Part shown: positions 1 through 6,656 of the stretch, one piece after another
Numbering within the stretch: the stretch's first letter is position 1
Layout of the letters: each line of letters starts with the position of its first letter
Origin: JBBQSN01 sp038213835
Lineage (GTDB): Bacteria; Actinomycetota; Actinomycetes; Actinomycetales; CAWJMD01
NCBI GenBank assembly: GCA_038213835.1
Contig: JBBQSN010000058.1
Span: 1-19,199 of the forward strand
DNA: 19,199 nt
Reading direction: 5' to 3'
Program-made: the position numbers and the translations under genes
The notes under the pieces: generated by a model
Databases searched by the model: none
The model's input: the letters and a program-made list of their open reading frames with translations, nothing else
Told to the model about the DNA's origin: nothing

Positions 1-109
1 GGACCTCGGCCGGCACGACGAGGCACGGACGGCGAACGAGCGCGCCCTCGCCCTGGCACCGACGCCGGCGGAGCGGGCGCTCCTGCGCGACCGGCTGCTG
101 GGTCCTTGA
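1..109 (+). CDS. C-terminal end of a probable ECF sigma factor (partial)
   Basis: The window opens inside a plus-strand reading frame (first full codon at base 2) that ends at TGA 107-109. The 35 visible residues include LGRHDEA and ERALALAPTPAERALLRDRL. This resembles the last helical repeat of the large ECF sigma factors that carry a TPR-like C-terminal region (DUF6596), where a 'GR.DEA...ALA.T.AER..L..R' ending is typical. Everything upstream is outside the window, so the sigma-factor domains cannot be checked. Another TPR-type protein would look the same. The next gene is convergent, 7 nt away. Confidence 0.5.
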   Translation, partial: DLGRHDEARTANERALALAPTPAERALLRDRLLGP

Positions 110-116
110 GCACCCG

Positions 117-965
117 TCACTGAACGCCCTGCGCGGCGACCTCCTCCAGCACGACGTGGGCGGCGGGGTCGCCACCGCGCTCGAGGGCGGTGTGCAGGGC
201 CCGGCTCCACAGCCACAGGTCGAGCTCGGCAGCCGTCCCGCTCAGGGTGGCGGTCGCCTCGACCTCCTCGTCGTCGACGACCAGCGCGGTGGCCTCGTCG
301 AACTCGCGGCCGGACTCCGGGCCGGTGCCGTGCCAGCGCCCGAGCCGCGCCGTCCAGGCATGGCCGGTGTCGGTGGTCGCGATCCGGATGACCTGATCGG
401 AAGGGACCCAGGTGGCCCAGTCCCGGTCGGGCAGCCCCCACATCACCCGGAGCAGCTCGTCGACGCCGTCGGCTGCCAGGGCGGGGTCGACGGGGGAGAC
501 GTCCACCCCGGCGACCAACTCGGCATCGACCCGGTGCACCAGCACCTCGTGCGCCTGCCGCCGCATCGAGAAGCCGAGGGTCTGGTCCGGCGCCAGCCAC
601 GACCAGGTGGGGTCGGTGGGGGCGCCCGCCCTCAGGGCGGCGACCAACCGGTCGGTGGCCAGCGCGCTCAGGTCGAGCAGGGCCGTACGACCGGCGGGCC
701 GCTGCGGCGTGCTCTCCTCGACGGCCTCCGCGCCGGCGTCGTCGAGCACCGGGCCCCGGCAGATCTCGGCCCAGAACAGCTGCACCTCCGTGAGGTGCCA
801 GAGCAGGTCGTCGGCGCTCCAGTCTGGGCAGCTGGGCACGCGTGTAGCAGGGTCGGCCGCGGCCACCACCTCCCTGAACCGGGCCGACTCCACGGCGAGC
901 GGGTCGACGAAGCCGGAGCGGTCGGCGTAGGGCAGGGTGTCGCGGGGGGTGCTCGAGGTGGCCAC
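117..965 (-). CDS. Maleylpyruvate isomerase family mycothiol-dependent enzyme
   Basis: The 282-residue protein has the two-domain plan of the mycothiol-dependent maleylpyruvate isomerase family. An N-terminal DinB-like four-helix region (about residues 20-165) contains VPSCPDWSADDLLWHLTEV and, further on, QAHEVLVHRVDAEL; these supply the histidines and acids expected to bind a divalent metal. A C-terminal MDMPI_C-type domain (about 170-275) follows. Family members use mycothiol, the actinobacterial low-molecular-weight thiol, as cofactor for isomerisation, transfer or detoxification; the substrate here cannot be read from sequence. The start is GTG at 963-965 with no strong Shine-Dalgarno. 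Its 5' end lies about 40 nt from the rpsP promoter, with which it is divergent. It is not part of the ribosomal cluster. Confidence 0.85.
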   Translation of the reverse strand: MATSSTPRDTLPYADRSGFVDPLAVESARFREVVAAADPATRVPSCPDWSADDLLWHLTEVQLFWAEICRGPVLDDAGAEAVEESTPQRPAGRTALLDLSALATDRLVAALRAGAPTDPTWSWLAPDQTLGFSMRRQAHEVLVHRVDAELVAGVDVSPVDPALAADGVDELLRVMWGLPDRDWATWVPSDQVIRIATTDTGHAWTARLGRWHGTGPESGREFDEATALVVDDEEVEATATLSGTAAELDLWLWSRALHTALERGGDPAAHVVLEEVAAQGVQ

Positions 966-1005
966 CCGAGCACGTTAGCCGTGGTCGGACCCGGGTGGCC
1001 GGGTC

Positions 1006-1014
1006 TGGCACAAT
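1006..1014 (+). promoter_or_regulatory. Candidate extended -10 promoter of the rpsP cluster
   Basis: TGG-CACAAT fits an extended -10 (TGn followed by a hexamer with four of six matches to TATAAT). It lies 129 nt upstream of the rpsP GTG, in the gap between the divergent MDMPI-family gene and rpsP. No convincing -35 is present (TCGGAC at 985-990 is weak), which is common for extended -10 promoters. A similar TGG-CAGACT word precedes rplS. It implies an rpsP leader of roughly 120 nt, in which an AGGAGA Shine-Dalgarno at 1128-1133 is the only clear element I see. Confidence 0.45.
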
Positions 1015-1143
1015 GGTCGGCTGTATGCGCTCGGTGCGGCCCTCTACCCGCCCGTCCCGCGTCCACCCGAGGCCGTCCGACCGTGTCCCCACGCGGAGCT
1101 GGGCGACTCACCCCCGCAGACCCGAACAGGAGACACCACACCC

Positions 1144-1710
1144 GTGGCCGTCAAGATCCGACTGAAGCGCCTGGGCAAGATCCGGGCCCCGTACTACCGC
1201 GTCGTCGTCGCCGACTCGCGCACCAAGCGCGACGGGCGGGCGATCGAGGAGATCGGGAAGTACCACCCCACCCAGGAGCCCTCGCTCATCGACATCGACT
1301 CCGAGCGGGCGCAGTACTGGCTCGGCGTCGGCGCCCAGCCGACCGAGCAGGTCCTGGTGCTCCTCAAGATCACCGGCGACTGGCAGAAGCACAAGGGCCT
1401 CCCGGGTGCCGAGGGCACCCTGCGCGTCGCCGAGCCGAAGGCCGACAAGCGGGCTGCGTTCGAGGCCGCCTCCAAGGCGTCGCTGGACGAGCCCACCACG
1501 GACGCCACGACGCCGAGGAAGAAGGCCGCTGCCAAGAAGGCCGAGGAGCCCAAGGCCGAGGAGCCCAAGGCCGAGGAGCCCAAGGCCGAGGAGCCCAAGG
1601 CCGAGGAGCCCAAGGCCGAGGAGCCCAAGGCCGAGGAGCCGAAGGCCGACGAGGCCGAGGAGACGAAGGCCCCGGACGAGGCGCCTGCTGCCGACGAGGC
1701 GAAGGCCTGA
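1144..1710 (+). CDS. rpsP: 30S ribosomal protein S16 with acidic repeat tail
   Basis: Residues 1-85 are a canonical bS16 (AVKIRLKRLGKIRAPYYRVV, then DSRTKRDGRAIEEIGKYHP), which binds 16S rRNA early in 30S assembly. The core is about 80-90 residues in most bacteria; here the protein is 188 residues because of a low-complexity A/E/K/P tail. That tail contains seven consecutive KAEEP units (residues 132-166) and ends in an acidic stretch. Extended S16 tails are known in actinobacteria, but the perfect repeat run is notable. The start is GTG at 1144, supported by AGGAG about 11 nt upstream and by the conserved AVKIRL start. It is the first gene of the cluster; khpA begins 1 nt after its stop. Confidence 0.97.
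   Translation: MAVKIRLKRLGKIRAPYYRVVVADSRTKRDGRAIEEIGKYHPTQEPSLIDIDSERAQYWLGVGAQPTEQVLVLLKITGDWQKHKGLPGAEGTLRVAEPKADKRAAFEAASKASLDEPTTDATTPRKKAAAKKAEEPKAEEPKAEEPKAEEPKAEEPKAEEPKAEEPKADEAEETKAPDEAPAADEAKA
1537..1641 (+). repeat. 15-bp tandem repeat (7 units) inside rpsP
   Basis: Seven adjacent 15-bp units with consensus AAGGCCGAGGAGCCC encode KAEEP seven times. Six units are identical at DNA level and the last differs only in the final base (CCG instead of CCC). Two degenerate continuations (AAGGCCGACGAGGCC and later) follow. Synonymous sites are almost identical between units, which points to recent slippage or unequal recombination rather than protein-level selection alone. Copy number probably varies between strains. 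Confidence 0.95.
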
Positions 1711-1711
1711 C

Positions 1712-1960
1712 GTGCTCGCCGACGCCCTGGAGCACCTGGTCCGCGGCATCGTCGACCACCCGGACGAGGTCCAGATCAAGGAGAAGTCGCTGCGTCGCGG
1801 CGCCCTCCTCGAGGTCCGGGTGCACCCGGACGACCTCGGTCGGGTGATCGGGCGGGCGGGACGAACCGCGAAGGCGCTGCGCACCGTGGTCGGTGCCGTC
1901 TCCTCCGACGGCCCGGTCCGGGTCGACGTCGTCGACGTCGACCGTGCCGGCCGCCGCTGA
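1712..1960 (+). CDS. khpA: KH-domain RNA-binding protein KhpA (KH/YlqC family)
   Basis: The 82-residue protein consists of a single type II KH domain: it starts LADALEHLVRGIVDHP and contains DLGRVIGRAGRTAKALRTVV, with the GRAG loop at residues 47-50 that contacts RNA. KhpA proteins bind RNA, often with a partner (KhpB/Jag), and affect cell division and envelope growth in Gram-positives; its position between rpsP and rimM is a conserved actinobacterial arrangement. The GTG start at 1712 is 1 nt beyond the rpsP stop, so translation is probably coupled. The usual length is 76-85 residues, so the gene is intact. Confidence 0.93.
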   Translation: MLADALEHLVRGIVDHPDEVQIKEKSLRRGALLEVRVHPDDLGRVIGRAGRTAKALRTVVGAVSSDGPVRVDVVDVDRAGRR

Positions 1961-1999
1961 GGCCCAGCACCCTCACGAGCAGGACCCAGCACGCACGGC

Positions 2000-2031
2000 G
2001 AGCCCCGTCCACCACGCGGTGGGCGGGGCTC
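2000..2031 (+). terminator. Strong hairpin between khpA and rimM
   Basis: GAGCCCCGTCCACC and GGTGGGCGGGGCTC form a 14-bp stem (one G-T wobble) around the loop ACGC. It sits 39 nt after the khpA stop and 43 nt before the rimM ATG. No T-run follows, so it may be a GC-type terminator or attenuator, or a processing site that sets lower expression of rimM-trmD relative to rpsP. The structure is seen directly; its role is inferred. Confidence 0.7.
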
Positions 2032-2074
2032 CGCCGCAACCAGGACTCAGCGTCCGGCCAGGAAGGAGTCAGCC

Positions 2075-2578
2075 ATGGAGCTCGTCGTCGCCCGCGTGGG
2101 CAGGCCGCACGGCATCCGCGGCGAGGTAAGCGTCGAGGTCCGGACCGACGACCCCGGCAGCCGGTTCTTCCCCGGTGCTCCGCTCACGACCGACCCGGTC
2201 GGCGCCGGCCCGCTGACGATCGAGACCGTGCGCGACCACAACGGCCGCCTGCTGATGACCTTCGAGGAGATCCCCGACCGCACCGCGGCCGAGGGGCTGC
2301 GCGGCGTGCTGCTGCTGGCCGACGTCAGCGCCGCGGACGAGGAGGACGCCTGGTACGACCACGAGCTGGTCGGGCTGGCCGTCCAGGACACGACCGGGGC
2401 TGCGGTCGGCGAGGTCACCGGCGTGGAGCACGGTGCCGCGCAGGACCTGCTGGTGCTGCGGCTGCCCGACGGCCGCACCGGACGGATCCCGTTCGTGGCC
2501 GCGTTGGTGCCCGAGGTCGACACCGAGGGCGGCCGCGTCGTCGTCGACCCGCCCGCGGGCCTGTTCGACGAGCAGTGA
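2075..2578 (+). CDS. rimM: Ribosome maturation factor RimM
   Basis: The 167-residue protein has the RimM N-terminal beta-barrel (ELVVARVGRPHGIRGEVSVE at the start) and a C-terminal PRC-barrel (from about residue 92: AWYDHELVGLAVQDTTGAAV, later GRTGRIPFVAALVPEVD). RimM binds the 30S head and S19 and is needed for late 16S rRNA processing. The start is ATG at 2075 with an excellent GGAAGGAG at 2061-2068, spaced 6 nt. The trmD start follows 7 nt after the stop. Length and motifs are normal. Confidence 0.96.
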   Translation: MELVVARVGRPHGIRGEVSVEVRTDDPGSRFFPGAPLTTDPVGAGPLTIETVRDHNGRLLMTFEEIPDRTAAEGLRGVLLLADVSAADEEDAWYDHELVGLAVQDTTGAAVGEVTGVEHGAAQDLLVLRLPDGRTGRIPFVAALVPEVDTEGGRVVVDPPAGLFDEQ

Positions 2579-2585
2579 GCCGCTG

Positions 2586-3368
2586 ATGCGCGTCGACGTC
2601 GTCACGATCTTCCCGGAGTACCTCGCCCCGCTGCGGCTGTCGCTGCTCGGGCGCGCGGCCGAGGCCGGTCTGCTCGAGGTCCGGGTCCACGACCTGCGCG
2701 ACTTCACCCACGACCGGCACCGCACCGTCGACGACACCCCCTACGGCGGCGGTGCCGGCATGGTGATGCGGCCGGAGCCGTGGGGCGAGGCGCTCGACCA
2801 CGTCCTGGCCGACGGCCGCGGTGCCCTCGGCGACCAGGCCGAACCGCACCTGCTCGTCCCCAGCCCGGCGGGCCGCGTGCTCGACCAGGCGATGGCACAG
2901 GATCTCGCGGCCGAGCCGTGGCTCGCCTTCGCCTGCGGGCGGTACGAGGGCATCGACGAGCGGGTGCTCCAGCACGCCGCCGGCAGCCTGCGCGTCACCC
3001 CCGTCAGCCTCGGCGACTACGTCCTGAACGGCGGCGAGGTGGCCGTCCTGGCCGTGGTGGAGGCGGTCGGCCGGCTGCTGCCCGGCGTGGTCGGCAACCC
3101 GGAGTCCCTGCTCGAGGAGTCGCATGCCGACGGGCTGCTGGAGCACCCCGTCTACACCAAGCCCGAGTCCTGGCGCGGGCTCGAGGTGCCAGAGGTGCTG
3201 CGCTCGGGGCACCACGGGCGGATCGCCCGCTGGCGGCGCGACCAGCAGCTGCGGCGCACGGCCGACCGGCGTCCCGACCTGCTCGCCACGCTGGACCCTT
3301 CCGGCCTGGACGAGCGCGACCGCGCCGTGCTGGCGGAGCGGGCGGACGAGGATTTCTCTGCGCGGTGA
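2586..3368 (+). CDS. trmD: tRNA (guanine37-N1)-methyltransferase TrmD
   Basis: The 260-residue SPOUT (trefoil-knot) methyltransferase transfers a methyl group from S-adenosylmethionine to N1 of G37 in tRNAs with G36, which prevents +1 frameshifting. Visible landmarks are MRVDVVTIFPEYL at the N-terminus, DDTPYGGGAGMV (49-60), ACGRYEGIDERV (116-127) and SLGDYVLNGGE (141-151), the last two building the knot and the SAM site. I chose the ATG at 2586 because it gives the family N-terminus; an upstream in-frame ATG at 2433 lies inside rimM and would add 51 non-homologous residues. Confidence 0.97.
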   Translation: MRVDVVTIFPEYLAPLRLSLLGRAAEAGLLEVRVHDLRDFTHDRHRTVDDTPYGGGAGMVMRPEPWGEALDHVLADGRGALGDQAEPHLLVPSPAGRVLDQAMAQDLAAEPWLAFACGRYEGIDERVLQHAAGSLRVTPVSLGDYVLNGGEVAVLAVVEAVGRLLPGVVGNPESLLEESHADGLLEHPVYTKPESWRGLEVPEVLRSGHHGRIARWRRDQQLRRTADRRPDLLATLDPSGLDERDRAVLAERADEDFSAR

Positions 3369-3374
3369 GCGTTG

Positions 3375-3544
3375 TGGCAGACTGGCTCCTCGTGCTGCGG
3401 CCGCGCACCGCCCCTGCCACAGGGGGAGCGCGGGACGAACGGCCAGAACAGCACGAACCTTGACCGATTACCACGGGACGGCCCTGACGGGCCCCCGACC
3501 AGCGCGCCGGTGACCTGTGGCACCTGCGAGAGAGCGAACACACC
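3375..3544 (+). promoter_or_regulatory. Promoter candidate and structured leader of rplS
   Basis: The 176-nt gap between trmD and rplS begins with TGG-CAGACT at 3375-3383, which matches the shape of the TGG-CACAAT element before rpsP and may be an extended -10. Downstream are two compact hairpins: CCCCTG-CCA-CAGGGG (3411-3425) and GGCCC-TGAC-GGGCC (3480-3493). A weak GAGAG lies near 3531 before the GTG start. L19 mRNAs have autoregulatory leaders in several phyla, so a structured leader is plausible, but I cannot match this to a named family. The -35 is not recognisable. Confidence 0.4.
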
Positions 3545-3904
3545 GTGCACATCCTGGACAACGTCGACTCCGCGTCCCTGCGGGACGACGTCCCGGACTT
3601 CCGTCCCGGCGACAACGTCAAGGTCCACGTCAAGGTCGTCGAGGGCACCCGCTCGCGCGTCCAGGTCTTCCAGGGCGTGGTCATCCGCCGCCAGGGCGGC
3701 GGCGTGCGCGAGACCTTTTCGGTCCGCAAGGTCAGCTTCGGCGTCGGCGTCGAGCGCACCTTCCCGGTGCACTCCCCGATCCTGGACAAGGTGGAGATCG
3801 TCTCCCGCGGCGACGTCCGCCGGGCCAAGCTCTACTACCTGCGCAACCTGCGCGGGAAGGCCGCCAAGATCAAGGAGAAGCGCGACGCCCCCGTCTCGCG
3901 CTGA
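3545..3904 (+). CDS. rplS: 50S ribosomal protein L19
   Basis: The 119-residue protein is full-length bL19: DFRPGDNVKVHVKVVEGTRS (about 19-38), then VFQGVVIRRQGGGVRETFSV and VERTFPVHSPILDKVEIVSR, ending in the RAKLYYLRNLRGKAAKIKE rRNA-binding segment. L19 sits at the 30S-50S interface near bridge B8. The start is GTG at 3545, chosen from the conserved N-terminal MHILDNVDSASL-type sequence. The gene is convergent with the kinase gene; the gap holds a perfect 12-bp palindrome, CGTCCCGGGACG (3905-3916). Confidence 0.97.
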   Translation: MHILDNVDSASLRDDVPDFRPGDNVKVHVKVVEGTRSRVQVFQGVVIRRQGGGVRETFSVRKVSFGVGVERTFPVHSPILDKVEIVSRGDVRRAKLYYLRNLRGKAAKIKEKRDAPVSR

Positions 3905-3923
3905 CGTCCCGGGACGCTGAGGA

Positions 3924-4595
3924 TCAGAGCACCAGGTCGCCCACGTCCACGACGAGGTCCGCCGAGGCGCGGCCGCTGTCGACCAGGCGGGCGTTGGCGC
4001 CGTCGCTGCCGTGCGTCCAGGACCGGGCCTGCTCGGGGCTCTTCCCGAACTCGACGTGCCGGTCGACCAGCCGGGAGACCCGGACGTCCGGGGCGAGGTC
4101 GAGGAACCAGACCTCGTCGAGCTGCGCGCGGGCGCTCCTCCAGACCGGTGCGTCCGCCAGCAGGTAGTTGCCCTCCACGACGAGGTGGCCCACGCCGCGG
4201 GGGACGGCGATCGCCGAGGCGATGGGGTCCTCGATCTCGCGGGAGTAGCGCGGGGCCAGGACGACGTCCTCGTCCCGGCGCCGCAACCGGGTCAGCAGGT
4301 GCACGAACCCGTGAGCGTCGAAGGTGTCGATCGCCCCGCGACGCCCCGCCAGCTCGGTCCCGGCGATCACCTCGGCGGCGAGGTGGAAGCCGTCCATGGG
4401 GATGACCGCCGCGGGCTCGGGCACCATCGCCGCCACCAGTGCCCGGGCCAACGTCGACTTCCCGACGCCGGGCGCGCCGGCCAGGCCCACCAGCACGCGC
4501 CCGCCGCCGGTGCCGAGCGAGCGCAGCCGCGCGACCAACGGCGCCAGCGACGTCGGCCGCTCGATCCCGGTGCCATCGTGCCTGACCTGAGCCAT
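3924..4595 (-). CDS. P-loop nucleoside/nucleotide kinase family protein
   Basis: The 223-residue protein carries a Walker A motif GAPGVGKST (40-48) after LVGLAG, then IPMDGFHLAAEV, the substrate-site signature of the uridine kinase/phosphoribulokinase/pantothenate kinase-like group. IDTFDAHGFVHLL and VEGNYLL (Walker B region) follow, with a C-terminal RHVEFGKSPEQARSW lid-like segment. The substrate is not assignable; related proteins act on sugars, nucleosides or pantothenate analogues. The ATG at 4595 has AGGG about 10 nt upstream; an in-frame ATG at 4619 would add eight residues. It is divergent from lepB and interrupts the otherwise same-strand rplS-lepB order. Confidence 0.85.
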   Translation of the reverse strand: MAQVRHDGTGIERPTSLAPLVARLRSLGTGGGRVLVGLAGAPGVGKSTLARALVAAMVPEPAAVIPMDGFHLAAEVIAGTELAGRRGAIDTFDAHGFVHLLTRLRRRDEDVVLAPRYSREIEDPIASAIAVPRGVGHLVVEGNYLLADAPVWRSARAQLDEVWFLDLAPDVRVSRLVDRHVEFGKSPEQARSWTHGSDGANARLVDSGRASADLVVDVGDLVL

Positions 4596-4605
4596 GCCAC
4601 CGACC

Positions 4606-4624
4606 CTGCCAGCGACCATGGCAG
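4606..4624. promoter_or_regulatory. Inverted repeat between divergent kinase and lepB genes
   Basis: CTGCCA and TGGCAG flank a 7-nt spacer within the 88-nt divergent intergenic region. It could be an operator for the flanking genes, or chance: six-base arms are short in GC-rich DNA. No promoter hexamers are clear beside it. Confidence 0.25.
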
Positions 4625-4683
4625 AGACGACAGCCGGGGGGCGGATGCTGGTCCTCGCGGTCCGACCAGGCAGGATGTGCGTC

Positions 4684-5457
4684 GTGAGCACCGACGACGA
4701 CAGGCCGGTCACCGTGGGTGACCCGGACCCCGGTGCTGAGGCAGAGGCCGCCCCCGATGGACGACACGCGCACCCCCGCCGACGCAGCGGCTTCCTCGGT
4801 GCGGCCCGCGAGGGCGTCATCGTCGTCGGCACGGCGCTGGTGCTGTCCCTGCTGATCAAGACCTTCCTCGCCCAGGCCTTCTACATCCCGTCCGAGTCGA
4901 TGGAGCAGACCCTGGTCCGCAACGACCGGGTGCTGGTGAGCCTGCTGGAGCCGGGCCCGTTCGACCTCGAGCGCGGCGACGTCGTCGTCTTCCGCGACCC
5001 CGGTGGCTGGCTCGACCCGTCGGTCGTGCCGCAGCGATCCAGGCTGTCCACGGCGGCGGTCGAGGTCATGACGTTCGTGGGCGTGCTGCCGCAGGACGCC
5101 GGCGAGCACCTCATCAAGCGGGTCGTCGGCATGCCGGGCGACCACGTGGTCTGCTGCGACGACGAGGGCCGACTCACGGTCAACGACGTCCCGCTGGACG
5201 AGACCTACCTGCCCGACGGGACCGAGCCGAGCACGCTGACCTTCGACATCACCGTCCCGGCCGACCGGGTCTGGGTGATGGGCGACAACCGCGGCTTCAG
5301 CCAGGACTCGCGCTACCACCAGGACCTCGAGGGCGGCGGCACGGTCTCGCTGGACCTCGTCGTCGGCCGTGCCGTGGTGCTGTTCTGGCCGCTCGACCGC
5401 TTCGGCACGCTCTCGAACCACTCCGAGGTCTTCGGGGACGTCCCCGCCTCGCCCTGA
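4684..5457 (+). CDS. lepB: Signal peptidase I
   Basis: The 257-residue type I signal peptidase removes signal peptides from exported pre-proteins on the outer face of the membrane. It has a cytoplasmic N-terminus rich in D/E/P, one membrane segment (about 44-66, VIVVGTALVLSLLIKTFLAQ), then the serine box YIPSESMEQTL with catalytic Ser72, the lysine box LIKRVVGMPGD with Lys145, and the GDNRGFSQDSRYH box. I prefer GTG at 4684 with AGG at 4672-4674; an ATG at 4675 has its Shine-Dalgarno directly adjacent and is less likely. The stop overlaps the rnhB ATG by one base (TGATG), which indicates coupled translation. Confidence 0.95.
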   Translation: MSTDDDRPVTVGDPDPGAEAEAAPDGRHAHPRRRSGFLGAAREGVIVVGTALVLSLLIKTFLAQAFYIPSESMEQTLVRNDRVLVSLLEPGPFDLERGDVVVFRDPGGWLDPSVVPQRSRLSTAAVEVMTFVGVLPQDAGEHLIKRVVGMPGDHVVCCDDEGRLTVNDVPLDETYLPDGTEPSTLTFDITVPADRVWVMGDNRGFSQDSRYHQDLEGGGTVSLDLVVGRAVVLFWPLDRFGTLSNHSEVFGDVPASP

Positions 5458-6248
5458 TGGCCGGACCCACCCCCACCCTGCGCGCCGAGCGCGCGTACCT
5501 GCGGCAGGGGCACGTCCTCGTCGCGGGCATGGACGAGGTCGGCCGCGGTGCGCTCGCGGGACCCGTCACGGTCGGGGTGGTCGTGGTCGACATCGGCACC
5601 CGATCGGCACCGGTGGGCCTGCGCGACTCCAAGCTGCTCACCCCGCTGGCCCGGGCCCGGATCGCTCCACGGGTGCGCCGCTGGGCGCCCGCGTGGGCCG
5701 TCGGCCACGCCGAGGCGTGGGAGATCGACGAGATCGGCATCATGCGCGCGCTGCGCGTGGCCGGCCGGCGCGCGGTCGCCCAGCTCCCTGTGCTGCCCTC
5801 GCTGGTGCTGCTGGACGGCAACCACGACTGGTACAGCCCGCCGGCGCCGACGCTGTTCGACGTCCCGCTCGAAGTGCCGCCGGGGAGGTCGGCCGCCGAC
5901 TGGGCGGGCTGGGACGGCGTGGACGCGTTCGCCGCCGGCCCGGTCGTGCGCACGATGGTCAAGGCCGACCTGCGGTGCGCCGCGGTGGCGGCGGCCTCGG
6001 TGCTGGCCAAGACCGCGCGCGACGGCCTGATGCTCGGCCACGCCCTCGCGCACCCGGGCTACGGGTGGGAGGTCAACAAGGGGTACAGCGCACCGGCGCA
6101 CGCCGAGGCCCTCGAGCGGCTCGGACCCTGCACCCAGCACCGCCAGACCTGGAGCCTTCCCGGCATGATGGACCACGACCACCCCGGCGGGACGGCCGAG
6201 CTCATCGCGCCGCCCGCCCCGCGAGCCCAGGAGCGAGCCGCCCGATGA
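5457..6248 (+). CDS. rnhB: Ribonuclease HII
   Basis: The 263-residue enzyme cleaves RNA in RNA-DNA hybrids, including single ribonucleotides in DNA. The four metal-binding acids are visible: Asp26 and Glu27 in AGMDEVGRGALAGP, Asp120 in VLLDGNHDW, and Asp171 in VKADLRCAAVAAASVLAKTARD. The C-terminal part has HPGYGWEVNKGY, the conserved segment that positions the substrate near the ribonucleotide junction. The ATG overlaps the lepB stop. The lepB-rnhB-DUF2469 order is typical of actinobacteria. Confidence 0.96.
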   Translation: MAGPTPTLRAERAYLRQGHVLVAGMDEVGRGALAGPVTVGVVVVDIGTRSAPVGLRDSKLLTPLARARIAPRVRRWAPAWAVGHAEAWEIDEIGIMRALRVAGRRAVAQLPVLPSLVLLDGNHDWYSPPAPTLFDVPLEVPPGRSAADWAGWDGVDAFAAGPVVRTMVKADLRCAAVAAASVLAKTARDGLMLGHALAHPGYGWEVNKGYSAPAHAEALERLGPCTQHRQTWSLPGMMDHDHPGGTAELIAPPAPRAQERAAR

Positions 6249-6255
6249 GTGACGA

Positions 6256-6273
6256 GCGAGGGACGAGCCGTGA
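6256..6273 (+). repeat. 18-nt repeat carrying RBS and start of the DUF2469 gene (copy 1)
   Basis: GCGAGGGACGAGCCGTGA is identical, base for base, to 7938-7955 in front of comM. In both copies GAGGGA serves as Shine-Dalgarno and the GTG near the end is the start codon. The immediate flanks differ, so this is not part of a longer duplicated gene segment. Confidence 0.85.
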
Positions 6274-6593
6274 GCGCTGAGGACCTGGACAACTACGAGA
6301 CCGAGATGGAGCTCGCGCTGTACCGCGAGTACCGCGACGTCGTGGGCCTGTTCACCTACGTGGTCGAGACCGAGCGGCGGTTCTACCTCGCCAACGGCGT
6401 CGACGTCGTGCCGCGCAACGCCGACGGCGAGGTGTACTTCGAGCTGTCCCTCACCGACGCCTGGGTCTGGGACGTCTACCGCTCGGCCCGGTTCGTCAAG
6501 TCCGTGCGCGTGGTGACGTTCAAGGACGTCAACGTCGAGGAGCTCGCCAAGAGCGACCTCGAGGTGCCGAAGCCGGACGGCTTCGCGAGCTGA
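6270..6593 (+). CDS. DUF2469 family protein
   Basis: The 107-residue protein SAEDLDNYETEMELALYREY...is strongly conserved across actinobacteria, always near rnhB and lepB, with no established function. It is acidic, has no membrane segment or signal peptide, and shows the family features FTYVVETERRFYLAN, VYFELSLTDAWVWD and FVKSVRVVTFKDVNVEEL. I chose GTG at 6270 because GAGGGA lies about 7 nt upstream and the conserved sequence begins with its next residues. A GTG at 6249 immediately after the rnhB stop would add seven residues. A strong hairpin starts 3 nt after the stop, so the lepB-rnhB unit probably ends here. Confidence 0.9.
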   Translation: MSAEDLDNYETEMELALYREYRDVVGLFTYVVETERRFYLANGVDVVPRNADGEVYFELSLTDAWVWDVYRSARFVKSVRVVTFKDVNVEELAKSDLEVPKPDGFAS

Positions 6594-6595
6594 TG

Positions 6596-6647
6596 GTCCT
6601 CACGGCGTGGCCGCCCTCGAGAAGCGCGCCGCCACGGCCGTGAGGAC
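6596..6647 (+). terminator. Hairpin terminator after DUF2469
   Basis: GTCCTCACGGC (6596-6606) pairs perfectly with GCCGTGAGGAC (6637-6647), 11 bp. Inside it GTGGC (6607-6611) pairs with GCCAC (6631-6635) across a one-base bulge, giving about 16 paired bases in all. There is no U-tract, as is usual for actinobacterial intrinsic-like terminators. The arm TCACGGC/GCCGTGA recurs in the hairpin at the comM start. Confidence 0.7.
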
Positions 6648-6656
6648 GAGGAGACA

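Noticed and set aside
1537..1641. Possible CRISPR-like array
   Set aside because: The units are 15 bp, directly adjacent with no spacers, and lie in frame inside S16.
1108..1992. Long minus-strand frame with repeated LGLLGLG residues over rpsP-khpA
   Set aside because: It is the mirror of the KAEEP repeat in rpsP. The plus strand has two clear families in frame, so the minus frame is a GC-driven shadow.
3905..3916. Perfect palindrome CGTCCCGGGACG as a bidirectional terminator of rplS and the kinase
   Set aside because: With no loop it gives only a short stem (about 4 bp) in RNA and has no T-run on either side. It is noted under rplS but not called as a terminator.
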